A DNA stretch of 64,000 bases from positions 147,378-211,377 of the forward strand of contig CAKPIS010000003.1 of assembly GCA_934162425.1 (NCBI GenBank). The letters are read 5' to 3'. This DNA is from an uncultured Bacilli bacterium (GTDB taxonomy: Bacteria > Bacillota_I > Bacilli_A > RF39 > UBA660). Within the stretch, counting starts at the first letter, position 1. Each line of letters starts with the position of its first letter. Made by a program: the position numbers and the translations under genes. Below the pieces are notes generated by a model. The model did not search any database. It was not told where the DNA came from and saw nothing but the letters and a program-made list of their open reading frames with translations. Below, piece by piece: positions 18,568-28,043 of the stretch.

Positions 18568-20721
18568 TTACGCATCCTTATTATCTATATGTATTACTCT
18601 TTCTTTTATTTCTTGTGTTCTTCCTTTATTCCAGAAGTTAGTTCCTATGTATCCACAAGTTCTTCTTGCAACATTTAATTTATCATGATCTCTATTACCA
18701 CAATTTGGACAATACCATTCTAAATCATCATCTAAAAGTATTTCACCTTCATAACCACATTCTTGGCAGTAATCAGACTTTGTATTTAACTCAGCATACA
18801 TAATGTTATCATAAATAAATTTAATAACTTCCATAACAGCATCTAAGTTATTAGTTAAGTTAGGTGTTTCTATGTAACTTATAGCACCACCTGGTGAAAG
18901 AGTTTGAAATTCACTTTCTAATTTTAACTTAGTAAATGCATCTATCTCTTCAAATACAGGTACATGATATGAGTTTGTAATATAATCTCTATCTGTAATT
19001 CCTTTAATTTTACCAAAACGTTCTCTTAAACACTTAGCAAATTTATAAGTAGTTGATTCTATTGGCGTACCATAAACACTATAATCAATATCCTCTTCAG
19101 ACTTCCACTTAGCACACATATCATTTAACTTTCTCATAACTTCAAGGCCAAATTCTTTACCCTTACCATTATCTGTGTGAGAATGACCTGTCATAAATTT
19201 AACGCATTCATAAAGTCCTGCATAACCAAGTGATATAGTTGAATATCCATGATGTAATAATTCATGAATACTTTCTCCCTTACCTAATCTTGCAAGTGCT
19301 CCATGTTGCCATAAAATAGGTGCAACATCACTAGTTACTTTAGATAATCTTTTATGTCTTGCTTGTAATGCTCTATGACATAACTCTAATCTTTCATCCA
19401 TAAGATGCCAGAATAATTCCATATCTTTATCAGCTGATAAGGCAACATCAACTAAATTTATTGTAACAACACCTTGATTAAATCTACCATAATATTTAGG
19501 TTTACCATCAGAATCTACATAAGGAGTTAAGAAAGATCTACATCCCATACAAGGATAACATTGACCGTTACCATTTTTATCTATCTTTAATTGTTTCATT
19601 ATCTTTTCAGATATATAATCTGGAACCATACGTTTTGCAGTACATTTAGCTGCTAATTCTGTTAAATAATAATACTTACTATTTTTATGAATATTATCTT
19701 CTTCTAGTACATATAAAAGTTTAGGAAAAGCTGGAGTTATATAAACACCTTTCTCGTTTTTCATACCCATAATTCTTTGTTTTAAAACTTCCTCAATAAT
19801 CATTGCAAGTTCTTCTTTATATTCTTCTGTTTCCCCTAAATATAAGCATACAGATAAAAATGGAGCTTGACCATTAGTAGTAGTCATAGAATTGATTTGA
19901 TATTGAAATGTTTGTACACCATCAGTTATTTCTTTAGCTAAATCCTCTTTAGCATATTTTTCACAATCTTCTAATTTAAATTTTCTCTTTTTATATTTAT
20001 CTAAAAAACGTTTATAACTTTCTCTAACAAAAGGTGCTAAATGTGTCATTGTAATAGTTGCACCACCATACTGACTTGAATTAACTGCAGTAATTAATTG
20101 TGTTGCAATAGTCATAGCAGTTAAAAAACGATGTGGCTTTTCTATCATAACACCATTTATATTAGTTCCATTTTCAAGCATATCTTCTAAGTTTATTAAA
20201 TCACAATTATGAAGTGCATTTTGTGCAAAATAATCCATATCATGAAAATGTATTATACCTTCATCATGTGCCTTTACAATGTCTTCAGGAAGTAAAAATC
20301 TTCTTGATATATCAGTAGATGTAATACCTGCTATATAATCTCTTTGAGTAGTAACTACTTTAGCATTCTTATTAGAATTTTCAGTATTCCAATAATCACT
20401 TTCACCATCTATTAATTCTTTAATAGAAAGGTCTGTTGTATTACTTTTTCTAACTAATTCTCTTGTATATCTATAAGTAATATATTCTTTAGCTAAAGCA
20501 AACTTATTTAAAGACATTAATCTCATTTCTATAATATCTTGAATGTCTTCAACAAGCATTCTTTTTTTCTTTAATCCTTCTATATATTTAATAATATTTT
20601 TAATTTGAATGTCAGTTACTCTATCTTCTTCACTAACTTCACTATTAGCCTTTGAAATAGCTCTTTCAATCTTTTCTGGACAGTAATCTACTATATGTCC
20701 ATCTCTTTTAATTATTTTCAT
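18568..20721 (-). CDS. nrdD: Anaerobic ribonucleoside-triphosphate reductase (class III)
   Basis: 717 residues. It reduces ribonucleoside triphosphates to dNTPs without oxygen, using a glycyl radical. The N-terminal ATP-cone (about 1-95) senses ATP/dATP. The catalytic core has the cysteine motif GQCYPCMGCRSF. The C-terminus has a four-cysteine zinc site (CQECGYEG and CPNCGNRD) and the radical loop RRTCGYIGTNFWNKG. It is the first gene of an operon with nrdG and dut and is divergent from a Crp/Fnr regulator. It is the only reductase seen in the window, which fits an anaerobe. Confidence 0.96.
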   Translation of the reverse strand: MKIIKRDGHIVDYCPEKIERAISKANSEVSEEDRVTDIQIKNIIKYIEGLKKKRMLVEDIQDIIEMRLMSLNKFALAKEYITYRYTRELVRKSNTTDLSIKELIDGESDYWNTENSNKNAKVVTTQRDYIAGITSTDISRRFLLPEDIVKAHDEGIIHFHDMDYFAQNALHNCDLINLEDMLENGTNINGVMIEKPHRFLTAMTIATQLITAVNSSQYGGATITMTHLAPFVRESYKRFLDKYKKRKFKLEDCEKYAKEDLAKEITDGVQTFQYQINSMTTTNGQAPFLSVCLYLGETEEYKEELAMIIEEVLKQRIMGMKNEKGVYITPAFPKLLYVLEEDNIHKNSKYYYLTELAAKCTAKRMVPDYISEKIMKQLKIDKNGNGQCYPCMGCRSFLTPYVDSDGKPKYYGRFNQGVVTINLVDVALSADKDMELFWHLMDERLELCHRALQARHKRLSKVTSDVAPILWQHGALARLGKGESIHELLHHGYSTISLGYAGLYECVKFMTGHSHTDNGKGKEFGLEVMRKLNDMCAKWKSEEDIDYSVYGTPIESTTYKFAKCLRERFGKIKGITDRDYITNSYHVPVFEEIDAFTKLKLESEFQTLSPGGAISYIETPNLTNNLDAVMEVIKFIYDNIMYAELNTKSDYCQECGYEGEILLDDDLEWYCPNCGNRDHDKLNVARRTCGYIGTNFWNKGRTQEIKERVIHIDNKDA

Positions 20722-20783
20722 ATTTTAACTCCTGTATTTTTATTTTTACAATACAAATATAGCACAAATAAAATAATATATAC

Positions 20784-20799
20784 TGTTGCAATTGCAACA
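20784..20799. promoter_or_regulatory. 16-bp perfect palindrome between nrdD and the Crp/Fnr gene
   Basis: TGTTGCAATTGCAACA is perfectly symmetric and sits in the divergent promoter region. The right-half TTGCAA (20792-20797) lies 17 bases before TATTAT (20815-20820), so it could overlap the -35 of the regulator gene. It is a likely operator for the adjacent Crp/Fnr-type protein. Confidence 0.6.
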
Positions 20800-20838
20800 T
20801 TTCAAAAAAAATGATATTATTTTATTAAGAGGTGTAAA

Positions 20839-21468
20839 ATGCGCAAATTATTTGCTAATATTAGTGTAAAAGACCAAAAAAAATTACTTAAATTATTAGA
20901 GACAAGTGTTCTTAATTATAAAAAAGATTCTGTTATCTTATCTACAGTAAACAATAATATTATAGGAATAATATTAGAAGGAAAAGCACAAATAATTAGA
21001 ACAGATTATAATGGCAATAGAACAATCATAGAAGAATTAGAAGAAGAATCTATATTTGGTACTGCTCTATCTTCTTTATCTAGTGATGAGTGTCAAATAA
21101 TAACAAAAGAAGATACTAAAATATTAGTAATTGATTATGATATTATAATATCTTCTAAAAATAACAACTATTCATATTATAATCAGTTTATAAAAAATCT
21201 ACTTGAAATAACTACTAATATAATAGATGAAAAAAATAATAGAATTGAAATATTAACAAAAAAATCAATAAGAGATAAACTACTTGAATATTTTAGAATA
21301 TATAGAAAAAAACATGGTACTAATATTATATATCTACCATTTAGTTATACTGACTTATCTGATTATTTAGCTGTTGATAGATCTGCTATGTCAAGAGAAA
21401 TAAAAAGTTTAAAAGAAGAAGGTTTTATTTCTACGAAGGGCAGAAAAATAAATCTTTTATATAGATAA
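20839..21468 (+). CDS. Crp/Fnr-family transcription regulator
   Basis: 209 residues. An N-terminal cyclic-nucleotide-binding-type beta-roll (about 15-105) is joined by a long helix to a C-terminal winged helix (about 145-209) with the recognition segment YTDLSDYLAVDRSAMSREIKSLKEEG. No Fnr-type N-terminal cysteine cluster is present, so it does not sense oxygen through a 4Fe-4S cluster at that position; its ligand is unknown. It is divergent from nrdDG-dut and shares the palindrome at 20784-20799, so I infer autoregulation and control of the nrd operon. Confidence 0.85.
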   Translation: MRKLFANISVKDQKKLLKLLETSVLNYKKDSVILSTVNNNIIGIILEGKAQIIRTDYNGNRTIIEELEEESIFGTALSSLSSDECQIITKEDTKILVIDYDIIISSKNNNYSYYNQFIKNLLEITTNIIDEKNNRIEILTKKSIRDKLLEYFRIYRKKHGTNIIYLPFSYTDLSDYLAVDRSAMSREIKSLKEEGFISTKGRKINLLYR

Positions 21469-21471
21469 AAG

Positions 21472-21498
21472 GACTTAAAAAATTTTTTTAAGTCCTAT
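21472..21498. terminator. Bidirectional terminator between the Crp/Fnr and C39 genes
   Basis: GGACTTAAAA and TTTTAAGTCC arms between convergent genes. Confidence 0.75.
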
Positions 21499-23069
21499 TT
21501 TATTTCTTTTGTATTAAATAAATATATACCTGTTATCCATTTTTGAGTTAAAAAGTCACTAAGTTTATATGGTCCAGTTAATTCTGGGTGATTAGGATCT
21601 GCTGTGTAAACTGTTGAATTTAATAAGTTCTTGGAATCATATTTTTCTATTGCTCTTATTGCTATAAAATGACCACCATCAGTAAATGGACTCTTGGCAT
21701 TAACTGCTACCATAGCAAGTCCTCCATTATGAAGAGTTGTTACAACTTTAGATAAATTTTCTTTAGTCATTTGAGTATCTGAATTCCTAAATAATTTGTA
21801 CTTTAGTTCTCTTTTTTTTGCTGCATAACCAAAATATAAAGAATCAGTTCCATAACTATTACAATAACCATTTAAGCAAGCCTCATTTGTAGTATAAGCT
21901 GGATTATATTTTTTATCTTTTAATAAAGTAGATAATACCATTGCCATAGATGTAGTACCACAACCAGATATAGCTATATTGTCATTTTTTACACCACTTT
22001 TATATGGAAATGATTTATAATCTGTTTGCGCATAATATATAAATCCATCATCATATTCTTTGTAATTATCTCCATAATTATCTAAATAAATTTCTACTGT
22101 TGCTTTAGCAGTTTCGTATCCACTTTTTGTAGCTACAACTTCTACAGTTTGTGGCATTACATATTTTAAATCCTTTGCCATATCATTTTTTGTTGTAACA
22201 AAAGTTTCACTATATCCACTTGCTAAACTATCTTTAGTGGCATTTAAAGTCACTCCAGTAATATTAGTTGTACATTTAAATGTTTTATTTACCAAAACAC
22301 TTTTTGGACATTTTAAAGTAAGTTCTTTACCTGTGATAGACTTCCACTGTGCTATTAATATAATAGTATCGTTATTTCTGCCAAGCTTAACAATTTCTTC
22401 TTCATCTTTTAAATATGTATATTTATCTGGTTTTTGATACCAACCTATATTACCCTTTTCATCCTTTCCATAATATAAATTATTTTTTGATATTTTCCAT
22501 CCAATAAATTTATATCCTTTTTTCTCAAAACCAAGACTATTTAATTTAGTTTTTTCTAAATAATTCACAGTTTGGTCCTTCATGTTACCATTAGCACCAT
22601 TTCCATTATATTTTATTTTATAGAAACTAGTTGAAAATAGCTGTTTTATACTTTTATTTTTAACTTTTACTTTTACTAAATAAAACTTATTAGCAGAATA
22701 TTTTTTAAGAAATGTAGAATTCTTAAGTTTTATAGAACCTTTAGTTTGTATTTTTCTTTTTGGAATCTTAAGTTCTATTAAAGAAATAGCTTTACTATCT
22801 TTATTAGATCTATATACATAAATAGAATTTGCCTTATTTCCATTACAATCCCAGTTTACTACAGCTGATGCATTAGTTATATTATCTACCCAAACATCAC
22901 ATGTTCCTTTTGCTGCACCTTTTATTTTATTAGGTTTATTATTTGTAAACATTAGTGTTATAAATAATATTAAGCAAATAGAAAGTATAACTGATAATGA
23001 TAAAATTATCTTTCTGTTTCTAATTGTTTTATTACTTGGTCTTCCAACTCCATTTTTAAATATCTTCAT
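21495..23069 (-). CDS. Membrane-anchored C39-like cysteine peptidase with InlB-type repeat
   Basis: 524 residues. A basic N-terminus and one membrane helix (about 23-43) are followed by a fibronectin-like segment (about 55-150), one Listeria-Bacteroides (InlB B) repeat (about 150-245, YNGNGANGNMKDQTV ... GYKFIGWKIS) and a linker. The C-terminal peptidase domain (about 340-524) has the nucleophile motif SGCGTTSMAMVLS and the His motif GGHFIAIRAI, then TADPNHPE, matching C39_2-type papain-fold peptidases. It probably acts outside the membrane on surface proteins or peptides. It is a single-gene unit. Confidence 0.75.
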   Translation of the reverse strand: MKIFKNGVGRPSNKTIRNRKIILSLSVILSICLILFITLMFTNNKPNKIKGAAKGTCDVWVDNITNASAVVNWDCNGNKANSIYVYRSNKDSKAISLIELKIPKRKIQTKGSIKLKNSTFLKKYSANKFYLVKVKVKNKSIKQLFSTSFYKIKYNGNGANGNMKDQTVNYLEKTKLNSLGFEKKGYKFIGWKISKNNLYYGKDEKGNIGWYQKPDKYTYLKDEEEIVKLGRNNDTIILIAQWKSITGKELTLKCPKSVLVNKTFKCTTNITGVTLNATKDSLASGYSETFVTTKNDMAKDLKYVMPQTVEVVATKSGYETAKATVEIYLDNYGDNYKEYDDGFIYYAQTDYKSFPYKSGVKNDNIAISGCGTTSMAMVLSTLLKDKKYNPAYTTNEACLNGYCNSYGTDSLYFGYAAKKRELKYKLFRNSDTQMTKENLSKVVTTLHNGGLAMVAVNAKSPFTDGGHFIAIRAIEKYDSKNLLNSTVYTADPNHPELTGPYKLSDFLTQKWITGIYLFNTKEIK

Positions 23070-23139
23070 ATGCTTCTCCCTATTTTCTATTATAACATTT
23101 CTTAATATATTTAAAAGTATTATTTGATAGAAGTGTAAA

Positions 23140-23162
23140 ATAAAATCACCACTACAGGTGAC
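23140..23162 (-). terminator. Terminator of the transglutaminase-like gene
   Basis: TCACC and GGTGA arms, read on the minus strand into TTTTATTTT; overlaps the stop codon. Confidence 0.65.
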
Positions 23163-23904
23163 TTTTTAATACTTTACATATAAAATCCATTTTTTCATGA
23201 TTGTCATCATAAAATGATTTAATTAAATTATCATTATCTTTAAATTTAATTAAGTCTTCTCTAAAAGTATTTTCAAACTCTAAGTTTGTATAACAATCAA
23301 GCATTTTAAGTTCTTTTAAATACTGTTTTGTTTTTTTATCTTCTAATATTTTCATTTTGCCATTACTATTAATCATTTTTAATTTATTATTACATAATCT
23401 CAAAATAAATCCCCATGTTGCATCAAAGCCAAAACACTTATCGTCATCAACAATAAGATTTAATGCATGCAAAGGATGATTATCTCTTTTAAATAAACTT
23501 TTAAGTGTAATATCATTAATTACTTTTTTATTAGAAAGAGGATTGTACTTAAAAATTATTAAATTTGTTTTAAATTCAGTTGTTAACACATAATTTTCTA
23601 TCTTATTTTTATTTAATAGTTTTTTTAAACCAGCTGATATATCGCTGCAAACTCCATAACCTAAAATTAAATTAAGTGATCCATTATCCATTATATTATT
23701 GCATTTTTGAGTAAAAGTTTTATTAACTGATAAATTCCCAGTATATAACAAATATAAATAAAAATTACAAAGTGATAAAGAAGAGTTTATGTTTATACTA
23801 CTAGCTAACGCACTAATATTTTCAAATATTTCTTCTTGCTTTATATAAGCATCATGCAGTTTTCTTTCTTTTTCTGGAAATAAATAACCAAAACCATCAT
23901 ACAT
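23152..23904 (-). CDS. Transglutaminase-like protein, cytoplasmic
   Basis: 250 residues, no signal peptide. A papain-fold Cys-His-Asp arrangement is suggested by GYGVCSDIS (Cys near residue 100), HPLHALNLIVDD (His) and FGFDATWGF (Asp), in the order typical of transglutaminase-like proteins. The exact family and substrate are unknown. I take the ATG at 23904, nine bases after AAGGAG; the ATG six bases upstream is only three bases from that site. It forms its own unit, between the C39 gene and thrS. Confidence 0.55.
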   Translation of the reverse strand: MYDGFGYLFPEKERKLHDAYIKQEEIFENISALASSININSSLSLCNFYLYLLYTGNLSVNKTFTQKCNNIMDNGSLNLILGYGVCSDISAGLKKLLNKNKIENYVLTTEFKTNLIIFKYNPLSNKKVINDITLKSLFKRDNHPLHALNLIVDDDKCFGFDATWGFILRLCNNKLKMINSNGKMKILEDKKTKQYLKELKMLDCYTNLEFENTFREDLIKFKDNDNLIKSFYDDNHEKMDFICKVLKSHL

Positions 23905-23961
23905 AACCATTCTCTCCTTTTTTAAATTATAACTAAATATGTTTTTTATCAATTAAATAAC

Positions 23962-23990
23962 TAAAAACCCACTTTTTAAAAAGTGAGTAT
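23962..23990 (-). terminator. Terminator downstream of thrS
   Basis: CTCACTTTTT and AAAAAGTGGG arms read on the minus strand into a T run, about 45 bases after thrS. Confidence 0.65.
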
Positions 23991-24032
23991 AAAATTATTT
24001 AGTTATATTATCTAGTTTAGAAAGATGCTTTT

Positions 24033-25802
24033 TTATTTATCTTCCTTACTTTTTTTGTTTTTTATTTCATTAACAAGTAGACTAACAAACATATTTTTTT
24101 CTACGCTATAAGTCTTATTTGAACCATGTCTTCTATAGCTTACTAAATTTTCACTGCATTCTTTATCTCCTATAATAATATTAATAGGTATTTTCTTAAT
24201 TTGAGCTTCTCTCATCTTATAAGATAATTTTTCATCTCTATCATCTAATTCTACTCTTACGTTTGATTCTTTTAACATATTATATATTTCATTTGAGTAT
24301 TCTAAATGATAATTATTATTAACTGGTATTATATTTACTTGAACTGGTGCAAGCCAAGTTGGTAAGTTACCTTTAGTTTCTTCTAATATATAAGCCATAA
24401 ATCTATCTAATGAACCAAGTATTGCTCTATGAAGTACAACAGGAGTCTTCTTTTCACCATTTTTATCAACGTATTTTAAATCAAATTTAGCTGGAAGACA
24501 AAAATCTAACTGACAAGTTGATAAAGTATATTCAGCTCCAACAGCTGGTTTTACATTAACATCTAACTTAGGTCCATAAAATGCAGCTTCCCCTATTTCT
24601 TCTGTATAAGGAATATTTAAATCATTTAAAACCTTTCTAAGTTCACTTTCAGCCTTCTCCCACATTTTATCATCTGGATAATATTTTTCTTTATCTTCTT
24701 TATCTCTTAAAGATAAAACACACCTATAATTAGTAATATTAAAATCTTTATAAACATCAAAAATTAAGTCTACAACAGATTTAAATTCAGACTCTATTTG
24801 TTCTGGAGTAACAAATAGGTGAGCATCATTTTGACAAAAATGTCTTCCTCTTTCAATACCCTTTAAAGCTCCTGATGCTTCAAATCTAAAGTCATGAGCT
24901 ATCTCACCTATTCTAATAGGTAAATCCTTATATGAATGTAATTTATTAGCATAAATCATCATATGATGTGGACAATTCATTGGACGAAGTACAAATTCTT
25001 CATCTTCAACCTTCATCATAGGAAACATATTTTCTTTATAGTGATCCCAGTGTCCAGATGTTTTATATAAACCTACCGTGCCAATACATGGTGTCATAAC
25101 ATGTTTATATCCTAAACTTATTTCTTTATTTCTTATATAATTTTCAAGTTCTTGCCATACTATGTAACCATTAGGTAAAAACATTGGCATTCCCTTACCT
25201 ACTAAATCATGAGTCATAAATATTTCTAAATCTCTACCTAATTTTCTATGATCTCTTTCCTTAGCTTCTTCTAGTTCTTTTAAGTAATTATTTAAATCTT
25301 CTTCATTTTCAAAGCATACACCATATATTCTTTGAAGCATTTTATTTTTAGAATCACCTTTAAAGTATGCACCAGAATGTTTAATTAACTTAAAATATTT
25401 CATCTTTTTAGTAGATTCAACATGTGGTCCTCTACATAAATCAGTAAAATCTCCTTGGCTATAGCATGATATAACAGTATCATTTTCATCCATTCTAGAT
25501 ATTAAATCTATTTTATATGGATCATCTTTAAATTTTTCTAATGCTTCTTCTTTAGTTAATTCATGTCTATATATTCTCTTGTCTGCTTTAGCACATTTTT
25601 TCATTTCTTTTTCAATAATAGGCAAATCTTCATCACTTAAAGTCTTATCTCCTAAGTCTATATCATAATAAAAGCCATCTTCTATTACTGGTCCTACCCA
25701 GAACTTAGCACCTGGATACAAATGTTTTACAGCTTGTGCAAGCAAGTGAGCACAAGAGTGATTAAGTACGTTTAATTTTTCATTTTCTTTAATATTTTCC
25801 AT
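24033..25802 (-). CDS. thrS: Threonyl-tRNA synthetase lacking the TGS domain
   Basis: 589 residues. It charges tRNA-Thr. It starts straight at the editing domain (HSCAHLLAQAV, about 15-160), then the class II catalytic core with motif 2/zinc-ligand RPMNCPHHMMIY and motif 3 HRAILGSLDRFMAYI, and a C-terminal anticodon-binding domain (about 485-585). Compared with the usual roughly 640 residues, the N-terminal TGS domain (about 60 residues) is absent. The ATG has AAGGAG upstream, so this is not a mis-chosen start. It is the last gene of a three-gene unit behind a T-box leader. Confidence 0.95.
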   Translation of the reverse strand: MENIKENEKLNVLNHSCAHLLAQAVKHLYPGAKFWVGPVIEDGFYYDIDLGDKTLSDEDLPIIEKEMKKCAKADKRIYRHELTKEEALEKFKDDPYKIDLISRMDENDTVISCYSQGDFTDLCRGPHVESTKKMKYFKLIKHSGAYFKGDSKNKMLQRIYGVCFENEEDLNNYLKELEEAKERDHRKLGRDLEIFMTHDLVGKGMPMFLPNGYIVWQELENYIRNKEISLGYKHVMTPCIGTVGLYKTSGHWDHYKENMFPMMKVEDEEFVLRPMNCPHHMMIYANKLHSYKDLPIRIGEIAHDFRFEASGALKGIERGRHFCQNDAHLFVTPEQIESEFKSVVDLIFDVYKDFNITNYRCVLSLRDKEDKEKYYPDDKMWEKAESELRKVLNDLNIPYTEEIGEAAFYGPKLDVNVKPAVGAEYTLSTCQLDFCLPAKFDLKYVDKNGEKKTPVVLHRAILGSLDRFMAYILEETKGNLPTWLAPVQVNIIPVNNNYHLEYSNEIYNMLKESNVRVELDDRDEKLSYKMREAQIKKIPINIIIGDKECSENLVSYRRHGSNKTYSVEKNMFVSLLVNEIKNKKSKEDK

Positions 25803-26058
25803 AAAATTTTCTCCTTATATATACGTTATTTCTTTTTTCTTTTTCTTCTCTATAATATTTTCTTAATTTGTTTTTTAGTGTAGGATTATCATACGATATA
25901 AATGTTGATAGCACTTTGTGAACTTCTGTTCCTTCAAAGTAATCTAATAGTTCAAATAATGTACTATAATTTAAATTTAAACCATCTATATATCTATATT
26001 TTTCATTAAAATTATTATCCTCATTTTCTAAATATTGTATTAGTATTTCTTTTTCCAT
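25789..26058 (-). CDS. Small hypothetical protein in the thrS operon
   Basis: About 89 residues, acidic and Tyr/Asn-rich in the middle with a very basic C-terminus (RKYYREEKEKRNNVYIRRKF). I do not recognise a family. I take the ATG at 26058, two bases after the end of the preceding gene's stop codon. Its own end overlaps the thrS start by 14 bases, so it is tightly coupled to both neighbours. Being locked between a T-box and thrS suggests a role tied to threonine or tRNA supply, but there is no direct evidence. Confidence 0.6.
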   Translation of the reverse strand: MEKEILIQYLENEDNNFNEKYRYIDGLNLNYSTLFELLDYFEGTEVHKVLSTFISYDNPTLKNKLRKYYREEKEKRNNVYIRRKFYGKY

Positions 26059-26059
26059 A

Positions 26060-26830
26060 TTAGATATCAAAATCTTCTCTTGCAACAAAGACTCTGATGT
26101 TAAACCCTCCCTCTTTTTTATAATAATAATTTACTAAACTTTCTATGTTTTTTAACATTGTACTTGCCTTATCAATCTCAAGGCAATTTAAATACAATTT
26201 AATAAATTCTTCTTCTGGTAATTTATATATATGACATTTTCTTCTATACTCATAATCTGTTAGCACTTTATATATTTTATCTTCTTTAAGTTTTGGCACT
26301 CCTAAATATTCTAAATAACTATTAAATACCATATCAAGTAATTTATAGTAGGTTAGATTAAACTGCATACTATTTTCCTTTAAATTAGATTTAAGTTCGT
26401 TTAAGTAATTCCATATATGATAATTATTATAGTTAACTTTATCAGAACTTATTACTTTTAAATTACTATCTATATAATCTAATGCTTTATTAGATAACTC
26501 TTTTACACTATCATCTAGATCATATATAACTTTTCCATATGCAAATATTTTAGCAGTAGTTAAATATCCATTATCAAATTCATTTTTAATGGTATCTTTT
26601 ATCTTACTTAATGGTTTTATGATATATTCGATTAAATAACTATTTGAATCAAAGAAACCTTTTTCTTTATAATTAGCACTATCTTTAAGAACCAAATAAA
26701 CTTTTATATTAGAATACTCATTTTGAATACCTAATGCATAACTATCATAAAGTACTGCACCAACTACCATTTCATCTTTCTCATATTTTTTTAGAAATTC
26801 TTTTAGTGCTAATTTCCATTTATCAATCAT
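26060..26830 (-). CDS. Degenerate nucleotidyltransferase-like protein, first gene of the thrS operon
   Basis: 256 residues. The N-terminus resembles a minimal nucleotidyltransferase fold: VVGAVLYDSYALGIQNEYSNIKVYLVL matches the GS-helix plus beta-strand pattern, but the usual D-x-D metal site reads N-x-K, so catalysis is doubtful. The C-terminal part (about 125-250) is helical. I place the start at the ATG at 26830, where GAGGTG lies four to five bases upstream. It is the first coding region after the T-box, so its expression should rise when tRNA-Thr is uncharged. Confidence 0.55.
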   Translation of the reverse strand: MIDKWKLALKEFLKKYEKDEMVVGAVLYDSYALGIQNEYSNIKVYLVLKDSANYKEKGFFDSNSYLIEYIIKPLSKIKDTIKNEFDNGYLTTAKIFAYGKVIYDLDDSVKELSNKALDYIDSNLKVISSDKVNYNNYHIWNYLNELKSNLKENSMQFNLTYYKLLDMVFNSYLEYLGVPKLKEDKIYKVLTDYEYRRKCHIYKLPEEEFIKLYLNCLEIDKASTMLKNIESLVNYYYKKEGGFNIRVFVAREDFDI

Positions 26831-26848
26831 TTTACCACCTCTTTTTAA

Positions 26849-27060
26849 ATAAAAAAGCACTTCCTTAAAAAGGAGTGCTTAAAACACGGTACCATCCTTA
26901 CCTTTAACTTAATTTGATAACGTGTTTATAACACGGAAAAACCCATTACAGGTATCTGCTTAGAAGTAGTAATTCTATAATTAGTTTATCTATTTTGCAC
27001 CATATAATAGACTCTCTTTAAAACATCATCATAAAATCATGTCTTCATCAATGCATTTAT
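26849..27060 (-). promoter_or_regulatory. T-box riboswitch (tRNA-Thr sensing) upstream of the thrS operon
   Basis: On the minus strand the T-box core AAGGATGGTACCGTG is at about 26885-26900. It is followed by a terminator hairpin (26855-26880, GCACTCCT / AGGAAGTGC) and a T run just before the first ribosome site. Upstream, a Stem I region with GAAG/CTTC lower arms carries a candidate specifier ACT (Thr codon) within 26965-26970. T-box leaders bind uncharged tRNA and then read through the terminator. The thrS gene in the unit agrees with a threonine specifier. Confidence 0.88.
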
Positions 27061-27095
27061 ACCAAAATAATACTACTTTTATCTATTTTAGTCAA

Positions 27096-28022
27096 TTATT
27101 TTCTATTATTTTTACTAATCATTTCTGTATCTATCGTTAATTGTTTTATTCTTTCTATTATTCTTCTTGCTTTTACTTTCTCAGTACTTTTATTAGTTGT
27201 TATACTAAGATGTTCTTCTAATTCTTTTATATTTAAATTAGAAGTAATAAACGTAGGAAGACCTTCTTGCATTCTATATTGAAGTATGCATCCTAATACC
27301 TCATCTCTACTCCACGCTGTTACGCCTTCTGCTCCTAAATCATCTATTAAAAGTATTTTAGCATATTTTATCTCATTAAATTTATTTTTAAATTCATCGG
27401 ATGAAGAAGATGAATAAGATGCCTTTAAACTTCTTAAATATTCAGGCCAGTATACTATAACACTCTTAACATTATTTTTAGCAAGCTCATTTATCATAGC
27501 AGAAATAAGATACGTTTTACCAGAACCAAAATTACCATGTAAAAATAAGCCCTTACCTATAATACCTTTTTTGTAATCTTTTATATAATTTAATATCCAT
27601 TTAATAACACTTGTTCTATTATTATCATCAGTATAAATATCCTTTATTTTGGCTTCCTTAATTTCTCTTGGTATATCAAAACTAGTTACATTACTTAAAT
27701 AATTAGTATCTTTAATATATGCATTTTTATACTTACAAGAAACATATGAAAAAGATATATCACCTTCATTTATAGTAGGTAAATAACAATAACCATTTAT
27801 ATTATTTTTACATGTAATAAGTCCCTTACAATTTTTACAATTCTTAAATTCTTTAAAACTATCTTCTAAAAGAGAAGTATATTTCATTAATTTTTCATCA
27901 CTTAAATTAATACTATCTACAAAATCTTTAAATTCATTATCTTTTTTAGCATTATGATATGCTACTTTAAGTTTATAATTTAAATCATCTACTTCTTTAA
28001 TAGAATTATTTATCTTTTCCAT
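27096..28022 (-). CDS. dnaI: Primosomal protein DnaI (helicase loader)
   Basis: 308 residues. This AAA+ protein loads the replicative helicase onto DNA with DnaB/DnaD. The N-terminal helicase-binding part (about 1-130) includes a cysteine cluster (CKNCKGLITC ... GYCY) that probably binds zinc. The ATPase domain has Walker A (GNFGSGKTY, near residue 170), Walker B (ILLIDDLGAE) and an arginine-rich C-terminus. I prefer the ATG at 28022, where AAGGTGA is well spaced. It follows dnaB by 21 bases, as in Bacillus. Confidence 0.92.
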   Translation of the reverse strand: MEKINNSIKEVDDLNYKLKVAYHNAKKDNEFKDFVDSINLSDEKLMKYTSLLEDSFKEFKNCKNCKGLITCKNNINGYCYLPTINEGDISFSYVSCKYKNAYIKDTNYLSNVTSFDIPREIKEAKIKDIYTDDNNRTSVIKWILNYIKDYKKGIIGKGLFLHGNFGSGKTYLISAMINELAKNNVKSVIVYWPEYLRSLKASYSSSSSDEFKNKFNEIKYAKILLIDDLGAEGVTAWSRDEVLGCILQYRMQEGLPTFITSNLNIKELEEHLSITTNKSTEKVKARRIIERIKQLTIDTEMISKNNRK

Positions 28023-28043
28023 AACATTCACCTTATTTCTTTA

